Positions 6,854-12,755 of a stretch of DNA of 14,894 nt are shown in pieces (position 1 is the stretch's first letter; the number at the start of each line of letters is the position of its first letter). The notes below the pieces were generated by a model, which worked only from the letters and a program-made list of their open reading frames with translations, did not search any database and was not told where the DNA came from. Where the stretch lies: the NCBI GenBank assembly GCA_021823605.1, contig JAKANV010000009.1, positions 1 to 14,894 on the forward strand, in the 5' to 3' direction. The translations under genes were made by a program, and so were the position numbers. Source of the DNA: a bacterium (GTDB taxonomy: Bacteria; Patescibacteriota; CPR2; UBA1875; JAJYID01).

Positions 6854-6898
6854 ATTGACTAGAAAAGTTGTGAGTTTGAATGAAAAAACTTAGTCAAT
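6854..6898. repeat. Inverted repeat overlapping the stop of the 6890-7177 gene
   Basis: ATTGACTA (6854-6861) and TAGTCAAT (6891-6898), continued by AGTT/AACT after a 4-nt bulge, around a 17-nt loop. It spans the stop codon of the small membrane protein. There is no T-run on the minus strand, so it is at best an atypical terminator; it could also protect the mRNA 3' end. Confidence 0.4.
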
Positions 6899-7177
6899 TC
6901 CCCAGAATCTTTTTTTGCCGGGAGGATCAACCCCATATATTTTGAATTCCATCATATCATTGAGGTCACTGACGGAAAGTCCCAAGCCAAAGGCAACAAG
7001 AAAAAGTGACCATTTATCCTCGAAGAGGAAAAAGAATACTATCATGCCAGCGAAAGTTATAATCACACCATAAATCCAGTGGTGCGGAGCTTTCAGGTGT
7101 CCACCCATCATATGGCCAATCCGACCGATGGCAAAACCTACAGATAATATAACGATGTAAGAAGCAAACTGTAACAT
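6890..7177 (-). CDS. Small His-rich membrane protein
   Basis: 95 aa with three hydrophobic segments (about 3-20, 34-52 and 56-71) and a conserved-looking polar tail (DLNDMMEFKIYGVDPPGKKRFWGID region, 71-95). Between TM1 and TM2 sits a His cluster: H22, H27, H32, H33 (GRIGHMMGGH...APHHW). Such clusters can bind metals, but no named family is recognised, so this is inference. It starts 10 nt after the gatB stop. A TATAAT overlapping the end of gatB (7187-7192) lies 9 nt before the ATG, and no Shine-Dalgarno is visible, so it may be made from its own near-leaderless transcript as well as by read-through. Confidence 0.8.
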   Translation of the reverse strand: MLQFASYIVILSVGFAIGRIGHMMGGHLKAPHHWIYGVIITFAGMIVFFFLFEDKWSLFLVAFGLGLSVSDLNDMMEFKIYGVDPPGKKRFWGID

Positions 7178-7186
7178 ACTAAATCT

Positions 7187-7192
7187 ATTATA
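7187..7192 (-). promoter_or_regulatory. -10-like element overlapping the gatB stop
   Basis: TATAAT on the minus strand includes the TAA stop of gatB and lies 9 nt upstream of the ATG at 7177. It would give a leader of about 2-3 nt. No good -35 is seen. Confidence 0.35.
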
Positions 7193-8645
7193 ACTTTTTT
7201 TTCAAAATTTCATTAACTATTTTTGGATTGGCTTGTCCGTGAGTCTTTGCCATTATCTGCCCGACCAAGAATCCGAATGCTTTTTCCTTTCCGTTTTTAA
7301 AGTCCTCAACTACCTTCGGATTTGCATCCAGAACTTCCTGGATAATTTTCTCAAGAGCATCCGTGTCGGTAATCTGTTTCATCCCCTTTTCTTCAATAAT
7401 AGCAAGGGCGCCCTTACCTGTTTCGAACATCTCAGCAAAAACATCTTTCGCCTGTTTCCCGCTTATTGTTCCCTCTTCAATTGCAATAGCAAGTTCAGCC
7501 ATATTTTCTGGTTCAACCCTAATTTCAGCAAATTCGTTACTTGTTTCATTCAATTTGCCGACCAGTTCTGTTGCCATCCAGTTCGCCACCCGTTTCGCAT
7601 ATTTCCTTTTGTCGAAAGAATCTTTTGCGGAATTCTCGACATGTTCTAGTGTTTTTTCAAAATACTCTGCCATTTCTATATCATCTGCCAAACTCTCGGC
7701 TAATCTTTTATCAAATCCGTATTCGCTTTCAAATCTTTTTGCCTTTTCCTGCGGCAGTTCCGGCAACTGGTCTTTCATCTTTTTAACAATTTCTTGTGTT
7801 GCAATCGACGGAATATCAGGTTCGGGAAAATACCGATAATCATTTGCCTCTTCCTTGCTTCTCTGCGACAAAGTCTTGCCCTTAGAATCATCCCAACCGC
7901 GCGTTTCCTGAGCTACTTTCTTTACATCCTCGAGCAAGTCCTTCTGCCTTTGTTCTTCAAAGAGAATCGCCCGCTCTAGCATTTTGAATGAGTTTAGATT
8001 TTTCACCTCAACCTTTGTTCCCATTTCTTTAGCGCCCTTTTTCCGAACCGAAACATTTATATCAAATCTCATGTTCCCCTGCTCCATGTTGGCATCAGAT
8101 ATTCCAAGGTGTCGAATTAATGAGCGAAGAGACTGGGCGAATACTTTTGCCTCTTCGGCAGATGCCATATCCGGCTCGGTCACTATTTCAACAAGCGGTG
8201 TCCCGGCACGGTTTAAATCGACCAGTGCATTGTCAGATTTATCATGAACCAGCTTGCCAGCATCTTCCTCGAGATGAATGTGATGCAGATGGACTTCTTT
8301 CTCTTCTCCTCCGGCAAATATCTTTAAACTCCCGCCAATAACCGGCGGATTTGTTGCCGAGCTAATTTGATATGCTTTTGGAAGGTCGGGATAAAAGTAG
8401 TTTTTTCTTTCAAAATTGAATTCCTTTGGTATCTCAGCATTTAGAGCTAAACCCAAAAGTATCGTCCAGTCAATTGCCTGGACATTTGGTACTGGTAAAG
8501 TTCCGGGGAAGCCCATGCAAACCGGACAAACATTTGTATTTGGTTTGGCATCCACAGAAAAATTATCGCTTCCACAGAACATCTTCGATTTAGTCTTCAA
8601 CTGGACATGTATTTCGAGCCCGATAGTCGTTTCATATTCTCGCAT
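7188..8645 (-). CDS. gatB: Asp-tRNA(Asn)/Glu-tRNA(Gln) amidotransferase subunit B
   Basis: 485 aa, the normal GatB length. With GatA and GatC it forms the amidotransferase that turns misacylated Glu-tRNAGln and/or Asp-tRNAAsn into Gln- or Asn-tRNA; GatB binds the tRNA and carries the kinase/transamidase site. Seen: GLEIHVQL at 9-16, Cys24 and the C40-P-V-C43 pair of the zinc site, the HLEEDAGK motif (124-131), DLNRAGTPLVEIVTEPD (143-159), and SKEEANDYRYFPEPD (263-277). The C-terminal third is the helical YqeY-like tRNA-binding domain. It lies about 2.4 kb downstream of gatCA and has its own leaderless-type promoter (TAGAAT 6 nt before the ATG), so it is probably transcribed separately from its partners. 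Confidence 0.98.
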   Translation of the reverse strand: MREYETTIGLEIHVQLKTKSKMFCGSDNFSVDAKPNTNVCPVCMGFPGTLPVPNVQAIDWTILLGLALNAEIPKEFNFERKNYFYPDLPKAYQISSATNPPVIGGSLKIFAGGEEKEVHLHHIHLEEDAGKLVHDKSDNALVDLNRAGTPLVEIVTEPDMASAEEAKVFAQSLRSLIRHLGISDANMEQGNMRFDINVSVRKKGAKEMGTKVEVKNLNSFKMLERAILFEEQRQKDLLEDVKKVAQETRGWDDSKGKTLSQRSKEEANDYRYFPEPDIPSIATQEIVKKMKDQLPELPQEKAKRFESEYGFDKRLAESLADDIEMAEYFEKTLEHVENSAKDSFDKRKYAKRVANWMATELVGKLNETSNEFAEIRVEPENMAELAIAIEEGTISGKQAKDVFAEMFETGKGALAIIEEKGMKQITDTDALEKIIQEVLDANPKVVEDFKNGKEKAFGFLVGQIMAKTHGQANPKIVNEILKKKL

Positions 8646-8651
8646 ACTAAG

Positions 8652-8660
8652 ATTCTAGCA
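8652..8660 (-). promoter_or_regulatory. Extended -10 promoter, leaderless start of gatB
   Basis: The minus strand reads TGCTAGAAT, a TGn plus -10 matching consensus in 5 of 6 positions, followed by 6 nt and the gatB ATG. No Shine-Dalgarno is present, so the mRNA probably begins at or beside the start codon. Confidence 0.55.
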
Positions 8661-8694
8661 TAAAAAAGCCTTTATATAAACGCTTACAGTTTAT
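8661..8694 (-). terminator. Weak terminator after the 8684-9169 gene
   Basis: A 6-bp stem ATAAAC (8676-8681)/GTTTAT (8689-8694) carries the stop codon in its loop and is followed on the minus strand by ATAAAGGCTTTTTT. The short AT-rich stem and the gap before the T-run make it doubtful. Confidence 0.35.
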
Positions 8695-9169
8695 CCATGA
8701 GCTCTTTTTTCTTTTTGTCATATTCCTCCTGTGTAATAATCTTTTCGTGAAAAACCTTTGCTAAACCCTCCATTTCCTTAACCACATCTTCTGCTGCCTT
8801 TCTGCGACTAGCGGGATTATGAAGAATGAGCTGTTTGTTTATTCCGCGAAAAAAACTCACCGTTCTTTTTCTTTTTTTCGTGAAAAACTGGAGTCTGAAC
8901 TTCTGAGCATAATAATCGACAAATATCGTATCAAAAACTATTCCTTCGTTCATATCCACACTTAGCGCGCCTAGATACATCGGCCAAACATCATAAGACA
9001 CCCCGAAAGGCCACCTGACTATTACAATAATCCTTCGATCCGTCAGGACTGTCCATCTATGCCATTTGAAGTAGCTCCAAGGCTCCTTCACGGCATCTAT
9101 CACCCTCTCACCTTCTTCTAAGACATCATCAAGATGAGCCTGTATCTTGCTCGGTAATCTAATGTCCAT
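8684..9169 (-). CDS. PH-like domain protein with SHOCT tail (copy 1)
   Basis: 161 aa. The N-terminal core (about 20-110) has the pattern EPWSYFKWHRWTVLTDRRI...FGVSYD...EGIVFDTI, a beta-rich arrangement like bacterial PH (bPH) domains. The end (about 135-161, LAKVFHEKIITQEEYDKKKK) fits a SHOCT domain, a short helical tail often found on proteins of diverse function. A tandem paralogue of the same size lies upstream (9261-9743). There is no membrane segment of usual length, so it is probably cytoplasmic or membrane-peripheral; function unknown. The start is supported by GGGGGTGA 3 nt before the ATG. The 91-nt gap to the paralogue holds no clear terminator. Confidence 0.85.
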   Translation of the reverse strand: MDIRLPSKIQAHLDDVLEEGERVIDAVKEPWSYFKWHRWTVLTDRRIIVIVRWPFGVSYDVWPMYLGALSVDMNEGIVFDTIFVDYYAQKFRLQFFTKKRKRTVSFFRGINKQLILHNPASRRKAAEDVVKEMEGLAKVFHEKIITQEEYDKKKKELMDKL

Positions 9170-9260
9170 AATTCACCCCCTCACTCTAGGAAAATTATGA
9201 ACTTAGATGAGCACAAAAACATTAGGAGATGTGACAAAATAAAGCATTATTATTTAGAAG

Positions 9261-9743
9261 TTATAGCTTATCTATCAACCCCTTTTTCTTTTCCTCATAT
9301 TCTTCTCTTGTAATGGCATTTTCATAAAATGTCTTCGCCAAAGCCTCAAGCTCTATGTGCGCAGCCTCTTTTTCTTCCCGTTGTTTCTCTGGTGTTGCAT
9401 CCCTGGTTTTCTCCATTTTATCGAAAAATTCTAATGTGCTTTCTCTATCCATGGGGAAAAATTGGATTATGTGTTCCGGCTCACTTGTAACTCTCAAATA
9501 GATCGTGTCAAAAACAATGCCCTCCACCATTTCAAAATGAGCCATCGCCAGGAGAATTTGGATCGTATCAAAACTTAAACCGAAGAAAATTTTTTTCACC
9601 AAATAAATTCTTTTATTAGTTAAAATAACCCATCGATTTCTTTTATAGAGGCTCCATGGTTCTTTTCGAAATTCAATCAGCCATTCATCCGACTCGCTGA
9701 ATCTCTCTAGCTCCCTCGCAATATCTTTTGGTAATTCTTTCAT
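9261..9743 (-). CDS. PH-like domain protein with SHOCT tail (copy 2)
   Basis: 160 aa, the same architecture as 8684-9169: KEPWSLYKRNRWVILTNKRIYLV (28-50), FGLSFDT (54-60), EGIVFDTIYL (74-83), a charged linker rich in Glu and Lys (111-130), and a SHOCT-like end LAKTFYENAITREEYEEKKK (135-154). The two copies keep EPWS, RW, LT, RI, FG-S-D and EGIVFDTI, yet differ widely elsewhere, so the duplication is old. Unlike the other copy it has no Shine-Dalgarno; TATTAT lies 6 nt before the ATG, consistent with a leaderless transcript. Function unknown. The 67-nt gap to the preceding gene (9811-10266) has only a weak 5-bp stem (TCATT/AATGA at 9774-9789). Confidence 0.85.
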   Translation of the reverse strand: MKELPKDIARELERFSESDEWLIEFRKEPWSLYKRNRWVILTNKRIYLVKKIFFGLSFDTIQILLAMAHFEMVEGIVFDTIYLRVTSEPEHIIQFFPMDRESTLEFFDKMEKTRDATPEKQREEKEAAHIELEALAKTFYENAITREEYEEKKKGLIDKL

Positions 9744-9749
9744 ACCTCA

Positions 9750-9755
9750 ATAATA
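9750..9755 (-). promoter_or_regulatory. -10-like element, leaderless start of the 9261-9743 gene
   Basis: TATTAT on the minus strand (5 of 6 consensus), 6 nt before the ATG at 9743. No extended TG and no Shine-Dalgarno. Same geometry as at gatB and ligA. Confidence 0.4.
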
Positions 9756-9810
9756 TGGAAATACACCATAAAATCATTATGAAGAATGACAATTTCTATT
9801 TAACTGAGGA

Positions 9811-10266
9811 TTATAACGCCCCTAAACTCTTAAGGGCTTTTTCAAAATAAGAGATAGTTCTCTTTACTTCCGGAAAAAGAAGCTCATGAGTCGCTTCGTG
9901 CGCTATCAGATTTCTTGTTTTATGAGCACTCCAAAGATTTTGGTAATCAGAGTAGTTTGAGAAAATCTTCTGCGCTCTTTTTAAGCGATCTGCCATACTC
10001 CCATCGCTTCCAACTTTTGCCTTCAAAACATAGTCAACCAGCTTGTCCGCATCCATCACGGCTACCTTATACGCACTTGGCTTGCCCTGTTCCATAAGCT
10101 GCTGGATTTCCTGCCATTTGCCTGCCACAAAATCCCTGTCCAAGTTCCCTTTTGCACCGGTTTTCACTCTTCCGCCGCCAAATATCCAGCCCGACCTTAT
10201 AAGCATGGCAAATACAATACCGGAAACCCCCGCCACTATGATTAAATATAGGAAGTTTTGGTCCAT
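9811..10266 (-). CDS. Membrane-anchored protein with HEPN-like Rx4H motif
   Basis: 151 aa. One N-terminal hydrophobic segment (about 5-23) precedes a soluble helical domain (45-151). In that domain WQEIQQLM, YKVAVMDADKLVDYVLK (66-82) and HKTRNLIAHE (115-124) stand out. R118-N-L-I-A-H123 fits the Rx4-6H motif of HEPN domains, helical proteins that include many RNases; whether this one is active cannot be told. It resembles the N-terminal part of the 4367-4969 product, which has lost the Arg and His. It lies 2 nt after the cyclophilin stop, last in the gatC-gatA-cyclophilin unit. Such proteins seem typical of CPR genomes (recollection, not checked). Confidence 0.85.
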   Translation of the reverse strand: MDQNFLYLIIVAGVSGIVFAMLIRSGWIFGGGRVKTGAKGNLDRDFVAGKWQEIQQLMEQGKPSAYKVAVMDADKLVDYVLKAKVGSDGSMADRLKRAQKIFSNYSDYQNLWSAHKTRNLIAHEATHELLFPEVKRTISYFEKALKSLGAL

Positions 10267-10268
10267 TA

Positions 10269-11030
10269 CTACTTTTCCTCTATCTCTATCGTGTTAATTA
10301 TAACCTTTTCCTTCGGCTTAGAAGATTCGCCTCCTGCACTTTGCTCCACTGGCGTTCCGGCTATTTTAGTCACCGTGTCCATTCCGCTTACAACATTTCC
10401 GAATATCACGTAATTTTTCGGCAACTTCCCTCCGGAGTAGTCGCCCGTCATTATGAAGAATTGCGAACCATTTGTATCTTTGCCGGAGTTTGCCATCGCC
10501 AAAGTTCCGGGAAGATAATCCCTAATAATTGATTCATCAGGAAACTTATAGCCGGCATCACCGGTGCCATTGCCATTCGGGTCACCGCCCTGAATCATAA
10601 AGTCTTTAATGATTCTGTGAAACGAAAGCCCGTCATAAAAACCCTTTTTTGAAAGGAAAACGAAGTTATTTACCGTTTTTGGTGTATTTTTCACATCCAG
10701 CTCTACGGTAAAATCACCTTTGTTCGTCTTGAAAGTGGCTGTATATTGCTTATTTTGGTCAATTATCATATCCGGAAACTTGTCATACTTTTTCACATTT
10801 GGCTCCTTTTTTAGTTCGCTTAATTTTTGTGTAGCAGCTTGCTGGCTAGAATTTTCTTTTTTCGCTGGTACAAACCTTTTGTATCCGAGAAATCCGAGTG
10901 CGCATAGGACTATTACCGCAAACGCAATCAAACTCGATTTGATAATCTTTCTGTTTCGCTCCTTTTTCTGCTTCTCTCTCTTTATCTGCTCCAGTTTTCT
11001 TTCTAATTTTATCTTCTGATTCTTGCCCAT
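10269..11030 (-). CDS. Membrane-anchored cyclophilin-type peptidyl-prolyl isomerase
   Basis: 253 aa. It speeds cis-trans isomerisation of Xaa-Pro bonds in folding proteins. A strongly basic coiled start (1-30, KLERKLEQIKREKQKKERNR) is followed by a membrane helix (31-50), a Lys/Gln linker, and a cyclophilin domain from about 95 to 252, so the catalytic part should face outward. Conserved elements: FHRIIKDFMIQGGD (137-150, with R139, F144 and Q147), GTLAMANSG (175-183), and GSQFFI (188-193). The usual His of the later motif is Tyr207 (NYVIFGNV), as in many bacterial cyclophilins. The start overlaps the gatA stop by 1 nt (TAATG), so it is translationally coupled in the gatCA unit. Confidence 0.95.
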   Translation of the reverse strand: MGKNQKIKLERKLEQIKREKQKKERNRKIIKSSLIAFAVIVLCALGFLGYKRFVPAKKENSSQQAATQKLSELKKEPNVKKYDKFPDMIIDQNKQYTATFKTNKGDFTVELDVKNTPKTVNNFVFLSKKGFYDGLSFHRIIKDFMIQGGDPNGNGTGDAGYKFPDESIIRDYLPGTLAMANSGKDTNGSQFFIMTGDYSGGKLPKNYVIFGNVVSGMDTVTKIAGTPVEQSAGGESSKPKEKVIINTIEIEEK

Positions 11031-12445
11031 TACACAACGACCTTATTCTTTCTCCACTCATCATTTTCCGTAGCTTTCTCGAACATATGTGCCACATTCA
11101 ATATTTTGCTCTCTTCAAAATGAGGGCCAATTATCTGTATTCCAATTGGTAACTTATCCTTCGAAAAGCCAGCCGGAATAGAGACTGCCGGAAGTCCGGC
11201 TAAGCTGACTGGTGCTGTGAAGACATCAGCCAAATACATAGAAACAGGGTCAGCTTTTTCGCCAATCTTAAATGCCGGCGTCGGAGCAACCGGTGATAAT
11301 ATAACATCAACTTTTTCAAACGCTTTTATGAAGTCGTCATGAATCAATCTGCGAACTTTTGCCGCCTTCAGGTAATACGCATCATAGTAACCGGACGATA
11401 ATACGTAAGTTCCAAGCATTATTCGCCTCTTCGCCTCATCTCCAAATCCTTCATCACGGGTCTTGAAATATGAGTCAATTAGATCTTTAGATTCTTTTGC
11501 GTTATATCCATACTTAACTCCATCATAACGGCCTAGATTAGACGATGTCTCCGCAGTCATGATAATGTAATATGCCGCCACTCCATACTCGGTATGAGGT
11601 AACGTTATGTCAACTATTTCTACGCCAAGTTTCTCATAAACTTTTAGTGAATTCCTAAATACTTCCTCGACTTCCTTATCAAGTCCCAAGCCAAAGTATT
11701 CTTTCGGCACGCCAATTTTCATGCCTTTTAAGCTTTTATCCAAGTCTTTTGTATAGTCAGGAACCGGCGAATCCGATGTCGTAGCGTCTTTTTCATCTTT
11801 TCCGGCAATTGTATTTAAAACTATAGCCGCATCTTCTACTGTTTGCGTTATCGGCCCCGGACAGTCGAGAGATGATGCCATAGCGATGAGTCCATAGCGT
11901 GAAACTCTACCATAAGTCGGTTTCAGCCCCACCACTCCGCAGAAACTTGCCGGCTGGCGGATAGACCCGCCTGTGTCAGTACCTATGGAGTAAGGAATTT
12001 CCCCTGCTGCAACAGCTGCTGCCGATCCGCCTGAAGAACCACCGGAAACCCGAGTCAAATCCCATGGATTTGGCGTTACACCGTAGTCAGAGTTTTCCGT
12101 CGAAGCTCCATGCGCCCAAGCATCACAGTTGTTTTTCCCCACGATTATCGCACCGGCATCTTTTAGTTTCTTAACAACCGTCGCATCATACGGCGGGATA
12201 AAACCATCGAGCATTTTTGCCGATGCTGTCGTCCGCAAATTCCGTGTACACAAAACATCTTTAATCCCAACGGGAATTCCACTCAGTTTTGTCATTCCCG
12301 ACTCTGATCGGTAATCTTTCTTCACATCTTCAGCCGTAAGAGTCGTAACAAAAGCATGAAGCTTCGGCTCCACTTCCTTAATCCTATCCAAAGTGTCAGC
12401 CAAAAACTTAACTTTATCCTGTTTTTGCAGTTCTTTTATACTCAT
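11030..12445 (-). CDS. gatA: Asp-tRNA(Asn)/Glu-tRNA(Gln) amidotransferase subunit A
   Basis: 471 aa, amidase-signature family. It hydrolyses glutamine and sends the ammonia to GatB for transamidation of the misacylated tRNA. The Ser-cisSer-Lys triad is intact: Lys62 (PVGIKDV), Ser137 (in GGSSGGSAAAVAAG, 135-148) and Ser161 (DTGGSIRQPASF, 157-168), with the same spacing as in characterised GatA. The C-terminal APTPAFKIGE and LAGLPAVSIPAG segments are also typical. The ATG overlaps the end of gatC by 4 nt (ATGA), and the stop overlaps the next start, so gatC-gatA-cyclophilin are translated as a coupled unit. Confidence 0.98.
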   Translation of the reverse strand: MSIKELQKQDKVKFLADTLDRIKEVEPKLHAFVTTLTAEDVKKDYRSESGMTKLSGIPVGIKDVLCTRNLRTTASAKMLDGFIPPYDATVVKKLKDAGAIIVGKNNCDAWAHGASTENSDYGVTPNPWDLTRVSGGSSGGSAAAVAAGEIPYSIGTDTGGSIRQPASFCGVVGLKPTYGRVSRYGLIAMASSLDCPGPITQTVEDAAIVLNTIAGKDEKDATTSDSPVPDYTKDLDKSLKGMKIGVPKEYFGLGLDKEVEEVFRNSLKVYEKLGVEIVDITLPHTEYGVAAYYIIMTAETSSNLGRYDGVKYGYNAKESKDLIDSYFKTRDEGFGDEAKRRIMLGTYVLSSGYYDAYYLKAAKVRRLIHDDFIKAFEKVDVILSPVAPTPAFKIGEKADPVSMYLADVFTAPVSLAGLPAVSIPAGFSKDKLPIGIQIIGPHFEESKILNVAHMFEKATENDEWRKNKVVV

Positions 12446-12738
12446 TCAAACACCGACTTAGTTTTTATAAACCCATCTTCTTTTTCCGGCGCGCACTCTA
12501 GCAGTTCTGCCGGCGCACCCTCAACTGATTCAACTTTGTCATCCCGCATCACATCTTTTGCCTGAATTCCTGCCGCCATCGGCGCCACGCCATCCGTATT
12601 CACTTCATTTAGTTTCTCAACATAACCTAAAATATCACCCAAATCCTTCTGGTATTTGGTAATTTCGGCATTAGTCAAACCAACCCTCGCCAGTTTGGCT
12701 AAATATTCTACTTCTTGTTTATCTATTTTCCCTACCAT
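12442..12738 (-). CDS. gatC: Asp-tRNA(Asn)/Glu-tRNA(Gln) amidotransferase subunit C
   Basis: 98 aa, the usual GatC size. GatC wraps around GatA and GatB and stabilises the complex. Typical features: the helical start VEYLAKLARVGLTNAEITKYQKDL region (10-33), ILGYVEKLNEVNTDGVAPM (36-54), and MRDDKV (64-69). The ATG is 17 nt after the ligA stop, and the gap holds both a TATAAT (9 nt before the ATG) and GGTGA (3 nt before it). It could be read from a promoter of its own or by read-through from ligA. Overlaps gatA by 4 nt. Confidence 0.95.
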   Translation of the reverse strand: MVGKIDKQEVEYLAKLARVGLTNAEITKYQKDLGDILGYVEKLNEVNTDGVAPMAAGIQAKDVMRDDKVESVEGAPAELLECAPEKEDGFIKTKSVFE

Positions 12739-12747
12739 AACTCACCA

Positions 12748-12753
12748 ATTATA
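12748..12753 (-). promoter_or_regulatory. Candidate -10 element for the gatCA unit
   Basis: A consensus TATAAT on the minus strand in the 17-nt ligA-gatC gap, 9 nt before the ATG. It would give a 2-3-nt leader; the GGTGA nearer the ATG would then be untranscribed or useless, so read-through from ligA is an equally good reading. Confidence 0.35.
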
Positions 12754-12755
12754 CC

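Noticed and set aside
7233..7839. Plus-strand frames of 138 and 158 codons inside gatB
   Set aside because: They are antisense to a fully supported gatB and their products are low-complexity Ser/Phe/Leu sequences typical of reversed coding strands.
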